A stretch of 33,655 bases of DNA from Chitinophagaceae bacterium (GTDB taxonomy: Bacteria; Bacteroidota; Bacteroidia; Chitinophagales; Chitinophagaceae), in assembly GCA_947380905.1 (NCBI GenBank), contig CANCSS010000021.1, positions 1 through 33,655 of the forward strand. Reading direction: 5' to 3'. Shown here piece by piece: positions 17,986 to 27,177 of the stretch (its first letter is position 1; each line of letters begins with the position of its first letter). A program made the translations under genes and the position numbers. The notes beneath the pieces are model-generated. The model saw nothing but the letters and a program-made list of their open reading frames with translations. It was not told the DNA's origin and searched no databases.

Positions 17986-18708
17986 ATGACTCGTTTAAGT
18001 GTAAACATAAATAAGATCGCCACTTTAAGAAATAGCCGTGGCGGAAGCAACCCCAATTTAGTGCAGGTGGCCAAAGATTGTGAGCGTTTTGGCGCAGAAG
18101 GCATCACGGTTCATCCTCGTCCCGACGAAAGACATATTCGTTATCAAGATGTTTATGATTTAAGCGCCATAGTTACCACAGAATTCAACATCGAAGGAAA
18201 TCCAAAGGAATCTAAATTTGTAGATTTGGTTTTGGCCAATAAGCCGCATCAAGTAACCCTGGTTCCTGATACCCTTGGCCAACTTACCAGTGACCATGGT
18301 TGGGATACCATTTCAGAACAGGACTATTTAAAAGACATCATTGCCGTATTTAAAAAAGTAGGCATTCGGGTGTCTATTTTCGTAGACCCCAATGAAAAAA
18401 TGATTGAAGCAGCTGCTACTACCGGAACCGATCGCATTGAATTGTATACCGAATCTTATGCTAAGCAATTTGAAGCTGGGCATAAAGAAAAAGCCATTGC
18501 CCCTTATATTGCAGCAGCCAGTTTCGCCAAAAAATTAGGACTAGGCATTAATGCAGGACATGATTTAGATAGATTCAATTTACCCTTTTTGATTCAAGAA
18601 ATCCCATTTATTGACGAAGTAAGTATTGGACATGCTTTAATTAGCGATGCCCTTTATCTTGGCTTAGAAAATACCATTCAATTGTACAAACTTGCGCTAC
18701 ATAAATAA
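17986..18708 (+). CDS. pdxJ: Pyridoxine 5'-phosphate synthase
   Basis: 240 residues from ATG 17986 ([19 protein letters not shown]); ten in-frame codons upstream (from 17956) fall in the promoter region and were left out. Family features are [19 protein letters not shown] (43-51, phosphate and catalytic site), the EGNP segment and [12 protein letters not shown] near the C-terminus. It condenses 1-deoxyxylulose 5-phosphate with 3-amino-2-oxopropyl phosphate to make pyridoxine 5'-phosphate, so the organism uses the DXP-dependent vitamin B6 route. The fucosidase gene starts 10 nt after the stop, so the two may be co-transcribed despite unrelated roles. Confidence 0.97.
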   Translation: MTRLSVNINKIATLRNSRGGSNPNLVQVAKDCERFGAEGITVHPRPDERHIRYQDVYDLSAIVTTEFNIEGNPKESKFVDLVLANKPHQVTLVPDTLGQLTSDHGWDTISEQDYLKDIIAVFKKVGIRVSIFVDPNEKMIEAAATTGTDRIELYTESYAKQFEAGHKEKAIAPYIAAASFAKKLGLGINAGHDLDRFNLPFLIQEIPFIDEVSIGHALISDALYLGLENTIQLYKLALHK

Positions 18709-18718
18709 ATCAAGAAAC

Positions 18719-20062
18719 ATGAGCTACAAAAAATTAGCAATTTTTATTTTATTGGCTGTATTCATTGCACCAATTAATTCAATAAATGCACAAGAAAAAT
18801 TCGGGCCTACACCTAATGCACAACAATTGGCTTGGCATGAGAAGGAATTTTATTTATTTATGCATTTTGGACCTAACACTTTTACCGATTTAGAATGGGG
18901 CAAGGGCAGTGAAGATCCGAATGTATTTAACCCTACTCAATTAGATTGTAATCAATGGGCGCGCATTGCTAAAGCAGCAGGTGCCAAAGGAATTATTATT
19001 ACCGCCAAACACCACGATGGTTTTTGTTTGTGGCCTAGTAAATTTAGTACCCATACGGTAAGAGAAAGTAAATGGATGAATGGAAAAGGAGATGTGATTA
19101 AAATGTTGTCAGAGGCTTGTAAAAAAGCAGGCATTGAAATGGGCGTTTACATATCACCTTGGGACAGAAATCATCCTAAATATGGTACGCCAGCTTACAA
19201 TGATATTTATATACAAACCATGAAAGAGTTGTTGACGGGTTATGGCAAATTTTTTGAATTGTGGTGGGATGGCGCCAACGGTGAAGGACCCAATGGAAAA
19301 AAACAAGTTTATGATTTCAAACGCTTTCAAGATTCTGCTTTGAGGTACCAACCACAAGTATTAATCTTTAGTGATATTGGTCCTCATATTCGTTGGATAG
19401 GCAATGAACAAGGCATCATTAATGAAACCAACTGGAATACATTGGATACTGTTGGATTTAAAAGAGGCGCAGGTGGACCTCCTACAGATTCTTTAAATAG
19501 AGGCAATATTAATGGCAAAGCATGGATACCAGGAGAAGCAGATGTATCCATTCGCAAAGGTTGGTTTTACCATGAAGAAGAAGACAAGACTGTTAAAACA
19601 GATAAGCAACTATTTGATTTGTATTTAAAAAATGTAGGAAGAGGTGGTAATTTTTTATTGAATGTTCCTCCTAATCGCAAAGGATTGATTTCCCCTGTCG
19701 ATTCTGCTGCCTTAATCAACTTTAAAAAATTAAGGGACGCTGCTTTTAAAACCAATGTATTTAAAAACGCCACTTTCAAAAATAATAAGAATCAAATTGA
19801 AATATGTTTACCTACCGCAGCAACTTTCAACACCCTTCAATTGCAAGAACAAATTAAATATGGGCAAAGAGTGATTAGTTTTGAGATTGAAGTAGGCGAA
19901 AATGAAAGTACTTTGAAAAAAATTGCATCCAGCACCACCATCGGAAGGAAAAAAATTATTCAATTCCCTACGGTGACCGCCAAATGCATTAAAGTCAAAA
20001 TTACTGCAGCCAAGGCCAGTCCAGTGATGGGTGCAGTAGCAGGATTTTTAATTAAAGAGTAA
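18719..20062 (+). CDS. Secreted alpha-L-fucosidase, GH29
   Basis: 447 residues from ATG 18719 (MSYKKLAIFILLAVF), which gives a clean signal peptide ending near NAQ; an in-frame upstream start would overlap pdxJ. The GH29 TIM barrel is recognisable by WHEKEFYLFMHFGPNTF, AKGIIITAKHHDGFCLWPS and FFELWWDGANG, in which D184 is the expected nucleophile. About the last 90 residues form a small beta-rich domain. It hydrolyses alpha-linked L-fucose from glycans in the periplasm or outside. Short forms of this size with early EKFGPTPNAQQLAWHE are common in Bacteroidota. No SusC/SusD pair is nearby, so it is not part of a classical polysaccharide-utilisation locus here. Confidence 0.93.
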   Translation: MSYKKLAIFILLAVFIAPINSINAQEKFGPTPNAQQLAWHEKEFYLFMHFGPNTFTDLEWGKGSEDPNVFNPTQLDCNQWARIAKAAGAKGIIITAKHHDGFCLWPSKFSTHTVRESKWMNGKGDVIKMLSEACKKAGIEMGVYISPWDRNHPKYGTPAYNDIYIQTMKELLTGYGKFFELWWDGANGEGPNGKKQVYDFKRFQDSALRYQPQVLIFSDIGPHIRWIGNEQGIINETNWNTLDTVGFKRGAGGPPTDSLNRGNINGKAWIPGEADVSIRKGWFYHEEEDKTVKTDKQLFDLYLKNVGRGGNFLLNVPPNRKGLISPVDSAALINFKKLRDAAFKTNVFKNATFKNNKNQIEICLPTAATFNTLQLQEQIKYGQRVISFEIEVGENESTLKKIASSTTIGRKKIIQFPTVTAKCIKVKITAAKASPVMGAVAGFLIKE

Positions 20063-20135
20063 TCGTAAAAACGCATAAATAGAGAAATATTATAAAAAAA
20101 TAGAAGTTTAATTTAACTTGCATCAAATTTCAATT

Positions 20136-20657
20136 ATGTCTACACCTGCATTAGTTGGTATTATCATGGGAAGCGATAGTGATTTAAACATCATGCAGGC
20201 GGCTGCCGATGCTTTAAAATTAGTCAATATCCCTTTTGAATTAACCATTGTTTCTGCGCACCGCACACCAGACCGCATGGTAGTCTATGCAAAAACAGCC
20301 CGTGAAAGAGGCCTGAAAGTAATCATTGCTGGCGCAGGTGGCGCAGCACATTTACCTGGCATGATTGCATCTTTAACCAGCTTGCCTGTAATTGGAGTGC
20401 CAATTAAATCAACTAATTCTGCAGAAGGCTGGGATAGTATCTTGTCCATTTTACAAATGCCAGGAGGTATTCCTGTAGCAACAGTAGCATTGAATGGTGC
20501 TAAGAATGCAGGCTTGTTGGCCGCCCAAATTATTGGAAGTTTTGATGCAAAAATTGGCGCAGCCATGGACGCTTACAAAATGAATTTAGAATCAGAAGTA
20601 ATGGCCAAGGTGGAAAATATGAAAGCCAATTGGAACAATGAATTTGATAAAAAATAA
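20136..20657 (+). CDS. purE: N5-carboxyaminoimidazole ribonucleotide mutase
   Basis: 173 residues from ATG 20136 ([17 protein letters not shown]). A TTG six codons upstream is in frame but unlikely. Class I PurE motifs are GSDSD (12-16), SAHRTPDRM with the catalytic His (H42), and [16 protein letters not shown], the substrate-binding loop. It converts N5-CAIR to CAIR in purine biosynthesis and forms an octamer. No purK is adjacent. The 73-nt gap from the fucosidase gene is very AT-rich and may hold its own promoter. It is convergent with bshC. Confidence 0.96.
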   Translation: MSTPALVGIIMGSDSDLNIMQAAADALKLVNIPFELTIVSAHRTPDRMVVYAKTARERGLKVIIAGAGGAAHLPGMIASLTSLPVIGVPIKSTNSAEGWDSILSILQMPGGIPVATVALNGAKNAGLLAAQIIGSFDAKIGAAMDAYKMNLESEVMAKVENMKANWNNEFDKK

Positions 20658-20692
20658 TTGATTAGCGAATAGCTCAACACCAAGACTGCCGA

Positions 20693-22321
20693 CTATGGCT
20701 CAATTGCAATGATAGAAAAGCCTGATTGCATTTTAGTTGAATTGTCCATAATGGCTTCTACCCATGCCCAATCATAGGTGCCTACCCATTCTACAAAATT
20801 TTCTACCCTTTCTTGTAAACTATTGTTGGGAAATAATTCTGCCTTAATAGTATGAATTCTGTTGATGGAAGTATGTTGTTTGCGCTTTTCTGCACGGACC
20901 ATTTTCTTTTCTAACAATTCAAGTTTCTTTTGTGCTTGAACAGATAAATTCATTGCATGACCACCCAAAGAAGCATCTATTTTAATTACATCTTCCTGAA
21001 TAGATTGGTATAATTTGTTCAAAGAAGCAATGTGTTCGGTCAATGCTAAATTTTCTTTGGCTTGCTTCTTAACAAATGTCATTTCCAAGTCTAAAGTAGA
21101 TTTGAACAGTTCTGCCCTATCAAACTCAAGCGAATTCCATTGTTGGCGCTGCTTCTCTTTTATAAATAAAAATGAGTTACGCAATTGCAATACTGGATAA
21201 TGCACACCTGCTTCTTCAAAAACTTTCTTTAGCTCCATCCAATAAGCCAGTTCACCTCCCCCTCCTATAAATACAACACCAGGCAAAATGGTTTCTTGAT
21301 ACACTCCTCTTAAAATTACATTCGGACTAAATCTTTCAGGAAATGCTTTCAGTTCTTTTAGGATCTCGGCTTCGGTAAAACTAATTTTAGTATCTACTAT
21401 GATGTATTGATTGTCTTTTAATTCAATTCTAGCACGTAGATCGTCTTTTAAATAAAACAAGTTAATAGCACGCCCTTCTGATTGTACATGGTATTCGGTA
21501 GCTAATTTTTTCAGCGTAGGTTGAATGGCCTGATGAGAAAACTGAGTAGTTAATTCCTTTTCCATCACCTTAGTAAATAAAGATTTAAGTACTGCTTCGT
21601 CTGGCTGTAATACGATCAATCCATATTTCCCAAAATAAGCATATACTAAATGCAAAGTGGCTTCTATAATGGTATTCCCTTTACTATACGCTTCTTTTAA
21701 AATGGCTAAAGCTTCTTTGCCAGCTGGCTTTACAGACCAATAGCCTTCTACATTTTGCAACAATTGCAATAAAGCATCGTCTACTTTCATTCTTCCAATA
21801 GCACCAGTCTGTTTGGTTTTCCACTGATGCGACACACCACCCATGTTAAAGCTACCTACTTCTTCTAAGTCAGCATCTTCCGAGCCCATATAATATACAG
21901 GTACAAAATTATTTTCAGGAAATTGTTTTTTTAATTCGGCGGCCATTTGGATGGCCTGAACTATTTTGTAAAAAAAATACAAGGGCCCTGTAAATAAATT
22001 GGGCTGATGTGCAGTTGTTACTACAAAAGTATTTTCCTTTTCCAATAATGAAATATTGGCTTGTACTGCTTCCAATGCACTTGCATTATTTTTTTTGGCA
22101 CTGTTTGCCAATTGATCGTATTGCTTTCTTAAAACTTCCACCAAAACCTTTCTATTGGTGGGCTGTTTTTTTCGTTGCTCAATGGCTTTTTTTACCCCTT
22201 CTATATTGGGCGTATAGTTAACAAAACTTTGCGCAGTCCCTTTGCCTTCCATATAATCATTCACCAACGGAGAAAATAAACCGGTGGCACGATATGGAAT
22301 ATGGGTTGCTTTAAATTTCAT
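20693..22321 (-). CDS. bshC: Bacillithiol biosynthesis cysteine-adding enzyme BshC
   Basis: 542 residues, the normal length. BshC signatures are TTAHQPNLFTGPLYFFYK and PVYYMGSEDADLEEV (Rossmann-type catalytic core), GGGGELAYWMELK, and a C-terminal coiled-coil of about 80 residues with many Lys and Glu. It is assigned to adding cysteine to glucosaminyl-malate, the last step of bacillithiol synthesis; bshA and bshB are not in this window. It follows the FAD dehydrogenase gene by only 2 nt on the same strand, so it appears to be the last gene of the hydroxyproline operon, an odd pairing. A secondary promoter inside the upstream gene cannot be ruled out. Confidence 0.95.
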   Translation of the reverse strand: MKFKATHIPYRATGLFSPLVNDYMEGKGTAQSFVNYTPNIEGVKKAIEQRKKQPTNRKVLVEVLRKQYDQLANSAKKNNASALEAVQANISLLEKENTFVVTTAHQPNLFTGPLYFFYKIVQAIQMAAELKKQFPENNFVPVYYMGSEDADLEEVGSFNMGGVSHQWKTKQTGAIGRMKVDDALLQLLQNVEGYWSVKPAGKEALAILKEAYSKGNTIIEATLHLVYAYFGKYGLIVLQPDEAVLKSLFTKVMEKELTTQFSHQAIQPTLKKLATEYHVQSEGRAINLFYLKDDLRARIELKDNQYIIVDTKISFTEAEILKELKAFPERFSPNVILRGVYQETILPGVVFIGGGGELAYWMELKKVFEEAGVHYPVLQLRNSFLFIKEKQRQQWNSLEFDRAELFKSTLDLEMTFVKKQAKENLALTEHIASLNKLYQSIQEDVIKIDASLGGHAMNLSVQAQKKLELLEKKMVRAEKRKQHTSINRIHTIKAELFPNNSLQERVENFVEWVGTYDWAWVEAIMDNSTKMQSGFSIIAIEP

Positions 22322-22323
22322 TG

Positions 22324-23574
22324 TTAATTAAACCTTTCAGGATTGTAAAAACCAATGTCGATGCTGGTTGGTTTTTCATTTACGATTTCTGAAACTAATT
22401 TTCCAGTTCCTGCTCCCAAGCTTAACCCTACCATAGCATGCCCGGTGGCCATCACTAGATTGTTCCATTTTTTTGTTCTTCCAAGATAAGGCAATCCATC
22501 GGCAGAACAAGGTCTATAGCCATACCAAACTTTATCTAAAGTTGGAACTGGGATCTCAAAATTTGGATAATAATTTTTCACCGCCTTTATGATACCAACC
22601 ACTCTATTCAATTGAGGTGCCGAATTGGTGGTGGTAATTTCCATAGTGCCACCAAAACGCATTTTATTGCCATCCATAGGCGTCAGTGCTACTCTTCCTT
22701 CTACCAGCACCGATGGGTAATTGGTTTGATAAGGAGAATCCTCAATGGTAATTGAGTAGCCACGTCCTGGCATCAACAATAAATCCATATCTAATTTTTT
22801 AGCCAACGCTCTACTCCATGAACCAGTTGCTAAAACCACTGCATCTGACTTGTATTTATTTGTTTCCGTAATCACCGCAGAAATTTTTCCAGCTGCCTTT
22901 TCGAAATTAATCACCGCTTCATTGGATTTAAAAATTACGCCCTTGCTTTTTAAGTCAGCAATCAATTGTTGCATTAATTTATTGGGATACAAATGTCCAT
23001 CACATGCAAAATGAATGGCTCCTATCGCATTTATTTTATGATTCGGTTCTAAGGCAAATAATTCTTGTTGATTCAATAACTTGGTATCGGTTAATCCAAG
23101 TTCATGCGCTTTGTGCACCAAATGTGATGCATGTTCTGCTGCTTTTTCGGTTTGAAAAATTTCCAATAAGCCTTTGTGCTCGTATGCGAATTTAAATTGA
23201 GGCAAAGATTCCCAATGACCATACCATTGTTTAGAAAGCAATGCATAATCTCTTAATGGAATCGCAGCTTTTTCTACATTTTCTGCTGTAGCCACTTGCA
23301 TAAATTTAAGCCCCCATTTAATTAAACTCATATCCAACCTTGGTTTAACATAAAAAGGACTTTGTGGATTCAACATCCACTTTAATCCCTGCTTTACAAT
23401 ACCAGGGGTAGCCAATGGAACAAAATGACTTGGACATACATAACCTGCATTTCCATAAGAACAGCTATTGGTCATATCTGTTTGGTCAATAACAGTTACC
23501 TGATGTCCTGACTCTTGTAAAAAATAGGCGCTACTTAGTCCAACAATTCCTCCTCCAATAACGATTACTTCCAT
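22324..23574 (-). CDS. FAD-dependent D-amino acid (cis-4-hydroxy-D-proline) dehydrogenase, DadA-like
   Basis: 416 residues. The N-terminal Rossmann FAD motif is VIVIGGGIVGLSSAYFLQESG, and the C-terminal DAO-family segment is GYRPCSADGLPYLGRTKKWNN followed by the GHAMVGLSLGAGTG FAD loop. The family (DadA/SoxB-type) oxidises D-amino acids to imino acids. Its place between the hydroxyproline epimerase and other pathway genes indicates that it oxidises cis-4-hydroxy-D-proline to 1-pyrroline-4-hydroxy-2-carboxylate, feeding electrons to the respiratory chain at the inner membrane. It is the single-subunit form, not the multi-subunit type. An 80-nt gap separates it from the epimerase gene, so a second promoter is possible. 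Substrate is inferred from context. Confidence 0.88.
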   Translation of the reverse strand: MEVIVIGGGIVGLSSAYFLQESGHQVTVIDQTDMTNSCSYGNAGYVCPSHFVPLATPGIVKQGLKWMLNPQSPFYVKPRLDMSLIKWGLKFMQVATAENVEKAAIPLRDYALLSKQWYGHWESLPQFKFAYEHKGLLEIFQTEKAAEHASHLVHKAHELGLTDTKLLNQQELFALEPNHKINAIGAIHFACDGHLYPNKLMQQLIADLKSKGVIFKSNEAVINFEKAAGKISAVITETNKYKSDAVVLATGSWSRALAKKLDMDLLLMPGRGYSITIEDSPYQTNYPSVLVEGRVALTPMDGNKMRFGGTMEITTTNSAPQLNRVVGIIKAVKNYYPNFEIPVPTLDKVWYGYRPCSADGLPYLGRTKKWNNLVMATGHAMVGLSLGAGTGKLVSEIVNEKPTSIDIGFYNPERFN

Positions 23575-23654
23575 AGATTTTATTAAAAAGCAAATTTCGT
23601 AAAAAATGTGCGCATAACCCCCATAATTCTGAAGGTTTATTTAAAATAAAAGGG

Positions 23655-24707
23655 CTAAACTACCTGAAAACCATTGGCATAGGGATCGTCCTTGGCATCA
23701 ATGGATAGGGTGTTAAATCCTACTATCTTGGCCCATCCTTCAATAGATGGGATAATGGCAGCCTGCTCCCCAATCGTAGTAGTGGCTTCTACTTTGCCTA
23801 TAAAAACAGATCCTATAATACTTTCATGCAAAAAGGGCTCCCCTACTTTTAATTTGCCTTTGGCATGCCAATGGGCCAATCGGGCAGAAGTACCCGTGCC
23901 GCAAGGAGATCTATCAATGGCCTTGTCCCCATAAAAAACGGCATTGCGTGCTGTATTTTTTGCATCCAATACTTTGCCCGTCCATAAAATATGAGAACAC
24001 CCATTGATTGTTGGATCTTTTGGATGCACAAAGGAATGCAATTCATTGATTCGCTTTCTTAGCACAGGACTCCATGCAATCAGTTGTCCTGCAGTATAAT
24101 TTTCTATTCCTTTGAAATTTTCTTGCACTTCTACAATGGCATAATAATTACCGCCATAACATACATCCAAATTCAACAAACCTAAATCGGGGCATTCTAC
24201 TTGCATGTTTTCTGCAGCCATAAAAGAAGGTACATTGGTCAATTTTACCGAACTCACTTTATCGCCCTTCATCGTATATTCAATTTCCACCAAGCCTGCA
24301 GGCGCTTCCATTTTTATTTTACCAGGTACTTTTGGTTGTATCAATCCAGCTTCAATGGCTACTGTAATAGTTCCAATCGTACCATGTCCACACATGGGCA
24401 AGCAACCGCTGGTTTCAATAAATAAAACTGCCACATCATTGGCAGGATCATGTGGTGGATATAAAATACTTCCACTCATCATATCGTGACCACGTGGTTC
24501 AAACATGAGACCCTTTCTTATCCAATCAAATTCTTTTAAAAAATGTTGACGCTTTTCGCTCATGGTATTCCCTTCCAATGCTGGGCCACCTTTCACCACC
24601 ACTCTAACAGGATTGCCACAGGTATGGGCATCAATACATTCAAAAACCGACCCTGTTAAATGATAGGAACCAAAATTTTCGACACTGATTGGTTTTATTG
24701 TAGCCAT
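23655..24707 (-). CDS. 4-hydroxyproline 2-epimerase (proline racemase family)
   Basis: 350 residues from ATG 24707 (MATIKPISVENFG); an in-frame start at 24740 would overlap the aldehyde dehydrogenase gene. Both catalytic cysteines of the two-base mechanism are present: C106 in MCGHGTIG and C269 in DRSPCGTGTSA. That excludes trans-3-hydroxy-L-proline dehydratase, which has Thr in place of the second Cys. It interconverts trans-4-hydroxy-L-proline and cis-4-hydroxy-D-proline. Proline racemase shares these cysteines, but the neighbouring genes supply the complete downstream pathway, so epimerase is much more likely. It starts 4 nt after the dehydrogenase stop, a tight operon arrangement. Confidence 0.93.
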   Translation of the reverse strand: MATIKPISVENFGSYHLTGSVFECIDAHTCGNPVRVVVKGGPALEGNTMSEKRQHFLKEFDWIRKGLMFEPRGHDMMSGSILYPPHDPANDVAVLFIETSGCLPMCGHGTIGTITVAIEAGLIQPKVPGKIKMEAPAGLVEIEYTMKGDKVSSVKLTNVPSFMAAENMQVECPDLGLLNLDVCYGGNYYAIVEVQENFKGIENYTAGQLIAWSPVLRKRINELHSFVHPKDPTINGCSHILWTGKVLDAKNTARNAVFYGDKAIDRSPCGTGTSARLAHWHAKGKLKVGEPFLHESIIGSVFIGKVEATTTIGEQAAIIPSIEGWAKIVGFNTLSIDAKDDPYANGFQVV

Positions 24708-24711
24708 GAGT

Positions 24712-26169
24712 TTACACTTCTTCTTTGGTGAATTGACCATTCACTTTTCTCCAAATGGTCAATGGATTTTTATTTTGTAAAGCCAATGGCAATAAATGTG
24801 TTGGCCAATTTTGAAAAGAAATAGGGCGCAACCATCTTTTTACTGCGTTTACCCCCACTGCTGTAAAACGACTATCTGTGGTAGCAGGATAAGGGCCTCC
24901 ATGCACCATACTATCGCAAACTTCAACCCCTGTAGGTACTCCATTAATTAATACACGACCTGCAATACTTAAAGCCATATTCAATAATTCGGGGTGGCTG
25001 GAAAAATCTTGATCACTTCCCATGATGGTCGTAGAAATTTGTCCTTGCACACTTTTCCATACCTGCTTTAATTGTTCCATTGAACTACATTCAACAAGTA
25101 TAGCGTAAGGACCAAAAACTTCTTCTGCTAAATTTGGATTGCTTAAAAAAGTAGTAGCGTCTACTAAGGTGAATACCGGAAAACCACTATTGGAAGTAGG
25201 TGTATTGGCAGTTAAACAAGTAATGCCTTTTTGTGAAAGCGCATGGGTACTGTTTTTAAAATAAGCTGCTTGTATGCCTTCATGTAACATGGGTGATGGA
25301 GCAATGCCATTCATTTCGCTTGCAAGAGTATTTTTAAAATGGTCTAAGGCTTCGCTTTTTACGCCGATTAAAATGCCGGGATTCGTACAAAATTGTCCCA
25401 TGCCTAAAGTAATAGACCCTGCATAATTTTTTGCAATTGACGCTGCGTCTTTTGTTAACGCATCTTCTAATAAAACTACTGGATTCACACTGCCCATTTC
25501 TGAAAAAACAGGAATGGGATTTTTTCTACTGCTTGCATAATCCAATAAGGCACGTCCACCAGATCGTGAACCCGTGAAACCAACTGCTGCAATGGCATCC
25601 GCTTGCACTAAACTTTTTCCTGTTTCAAAATCGGTGGTGGTTACATGTTGAAAAACATGCGCTGGCATATTTGAACTAACTGCTGCTTCTTGAATGGCTG
25701 TTGCAACCAAAGTAGAAGTAGCCAAATGTCCTGGATGTGCTTTTACAATCACAGGACAGCCCACCGCTAAAGCACTTGCGGTATCACCTCCTGCTGTAGA
25801 ATAAGCAAATGGAAAATTACTTGCACCAAAAACGACCACTGGACCCAATGGGTGCATCATTTGTCGAATGTCTGGCTTGGGTGGTGTTTTAGTAGGAATG
25901 GCAGTATCAATACTGGCTTCTACATAATTACCTTCTTTTAACATGGTAGCAAACATGCGCAATTGAAAACAAGTACGTCCTCTTTCTCCTGTCAAACGAG
26001 CTAGAGGTAAATTGGTTTCCTTATTCGCTTGCGCTAATAAAGCATCTCCTAATGCTTCTATGTTGTTGGCAATGTTTTCTAAAAACCCTGCTCTTTGCAA
26101 TGGTGTGGTGATGGAATACTGCTCAAAAGCTACAGCTGCGTTATGGGTAATTTCAGAAATGCTACTCAT
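24712..26169 (-). CDS. 2-oxoglutarate semialdehyde (2,5-dioxopentanoate) dehydrogenase
   Basis: 485-residue aldehyde dehydrogenase. The catalytic Cys is C261 in GMGQFCTNPG and the general base is E224 in FSEMGSVNPVV. The NAD(P)-binding part carries VVVFGASNFPFAYSTAGGDTASALAVGCPVIVKAHP, where the GASNFP and GGDTASAL sequences are typical of the KGSADH group rather than of ordinary ALDHs. It oxidises 2-oxoglutarate semialdehyde to 2-oxoglutarate, the final step of hydroxyproline (and also pentose or glucarate) degradation. No sugar-acid genes are here, so hydroxyproline is the likely source. It lies between the deaminase gene (20 nt upstream) and the epimerase gene (4 nt downstream). Confidence 0.92.
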   Translation of the reverse strand: MSSISEITHNAAVAFEQYSITTPLQRAGFLENIANNIEALGDALLAQANKETNLPLARLTGERGRTCFQLRMFATMLKEGNYVEASIDTAIPTKTPPKPDIRQMMHPLGPVVVFGASNFPFAYSTAGGDTASALAVGCPVIVKAHPGHLATSTLVATAIQEAAVSSNMPAHVFQHVTTTDFETGKSLVQADAIAAVGFTGSRSGGRALLDYASSRKNPIPVFSEMGSVNPVVLLEDALTKDAASIAKNYAGSITLGMGQFCTNPGILIGVKSEALDHFKNTLASEMNGIAPSPMLHEGIQAAYFKNSTHALSQKGITCLTANTPTSNSGFPVFTLVDATTFLSNPNLAEEVFGPYAILVECSSMEQLKQVWKSVQGQISTTIMGSDQDFSSHPELLNMALSIAGRVLINGVPTGVEVCDSMVHGGPYPATTDSRFTAVGVNAVKRWLRPISFQNWPTHLLPLALQNKNPLTIWRKVNGQFTKEEV

Positions 26170-26189
26170 GAGATAACTTGTTGTAAAAT

Positions 26190-27104
26190 TTATAAACTAT
26201 GAAATTCTGGAAGAGTGGGTCTGTTTTTTAAACCTGTATCAATAATAGATTCGATTCTTTTTCTTTCCTCTCCTTCTAAAACCAATCTTGGTCTTCTAAC
26301 TGTTTCAGAACCTATTCCAGTTTTAGACTCTGCAAATTTGATGTATTGTACCAACTTCGCATGAATGTCTAATTCTAATAAAGGCATAAACCATCTGTAT
26401 ATTTCAGTGGCTTCGGCAATTTTACCTGCTTTTGCTAATTTATAGATGGCAACAGTTTCTGCAGGGAATGCACAAACCAAACCAGCTACCCAACCATCAG
26501 CACCCAATAACAATTCTTCTAAAGCCAAAGTATCTACGCCACATAAAATACGGAAACGGTCTCCGAATGCATTGCGCATTCTGGTTACATTGGTCACATC
26601 TCTTGTAGATTCTTTTACTGCTTGAATAGAAGGTACTTTAGCCAGTTCAGCAAACATATCAATGGTTACATCCACTTTGTAATCTACAGGATTGTTGTAA
26701 ATCATGATTGGCAGAGGAGAACTTGCAGCAATGTCTTTAAAATATTGAACTGTTTCGCGATGATCGGATTTGTAACGCATCGGAGGCAATAACATCAACC
26801 CTTTTGCACCCCAACTTTCTGCATCTTTAGCACATTGAATGGCCACACTCGTACTACCTTCTGCAATATTAATAACTACTGGCACTTTGCCATCCACCAA
26901 TTTAATGGTTTCTTTAACTAGTATTTCTTTTTCAGCATTGGTTAAAACACTTGCTTCCCCTAAAGTGCCGCCTAAAATAATACCATTCACTCCCGCCGCC
27001 AATTGGGCTTTAATATTAACGGTAAATAAATCTATATCCAAAGTATCCTTATCGGTAAACTTGGTGGTAACTGCGGGGAATACCCCTTTCCAATCTATGG
27101 CCAT
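26190..27104 (-). CDS. 1-pyrroline-4-hydroxy-2-carboxylate deaminase (DapA family)
   Basis: 304 residues of the dihydrodipicolinate synthase/NAL family. The Schiff-base lysine is K164 in QAVKESTRD, the catalytic tyrosine is Y136 in IMIYNNPVDY, and GGTLGEASVLT replaces the usual GTTGE loop. In this context the expected reaction is hydrolytic deamination of 1-pyrroline-4-hydroxy-2-carboxylate to 2-oxoglutarate semialdehyde and ammonia. The family also holds DapA, NanA and keto-deoxy-sugar aldolases; the neighbours decide the call. It is the first gene of the hydroxyproline operon, with a plausible promoter at 27147-27177 and a leader of about 35 nt. Confidence 0.88.
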   Translation of the reverse strand: MAIDWKGVFPAVTTKFTDKDTLDIDLFTVNIKAQLAAGVNGIILGGTLGEASVLTNAEKEILVKETIKLVDGKVPVVINIAEGSTSVAIQCAKDAESWGAKGLMLLPPMRYKSDHRETVQYFKDIAASSPLPIMIYNNPVDYKVDVTIDMFAELAKVPSIQAVKESTRDVTNVTRMRNAFGDRFRILCGVDTLALEELLLGADGWVAGLVCAFPAETVAIYKLAKAGKIAEATEIYRWFMPLLELDIHAKLVQYIKFAESKTGIGSETVRRPRLVLEGEERKRIESIIDTGLKNRPTLPEFHSL

Positions 27105-27146
27105 AACATGATAATTTATTGTTATAAAATGAGTCTTAAAATTAAC

Positions 27147-27177
27147 GAAAAATACTGAATAATACTAGTCTACCAAT
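27147..27177 (-). promoter_or_regulatory. Probable promoter of the hydroxyproline operon
   Basis: On the minus strand an ATTG at 27177-27174 and TATTTTTC at 27154-27147 are separated by exactly 19 nt, the Bacteroidota spacing; the -7 box differs from TAnnTTTG only at its last base. The -33 part lies within the last codons of rimO. Confidence 0.5.

Noticed and set aside
17946..18107. N-terminal extension of the UbiD-like protein by 54 codons
   Set aside because: It runs antisense over the start of pdxJ and the promoter gap, shows no UbiD features, and [10 protein letters not shown] at 17945 is the natural start.
23655..24707. Proline racemase or trans-3-hydroxyproline dehydratase
   Set aside because: Dehydratase is excluded by the second catalytic Cys (C269). 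Racemase is possible from sequence alone, but the full 4-hydroxyproline pathway around it makes the epimerase call preferable.
24708..24740. Upstream start for the hydroxyproline epimerase
   Set aside because: It would add 11 Lys-rich residues overlapping the aldehyde dehydrogenase gene; MATIKPIS at 24707 matches the family start better.
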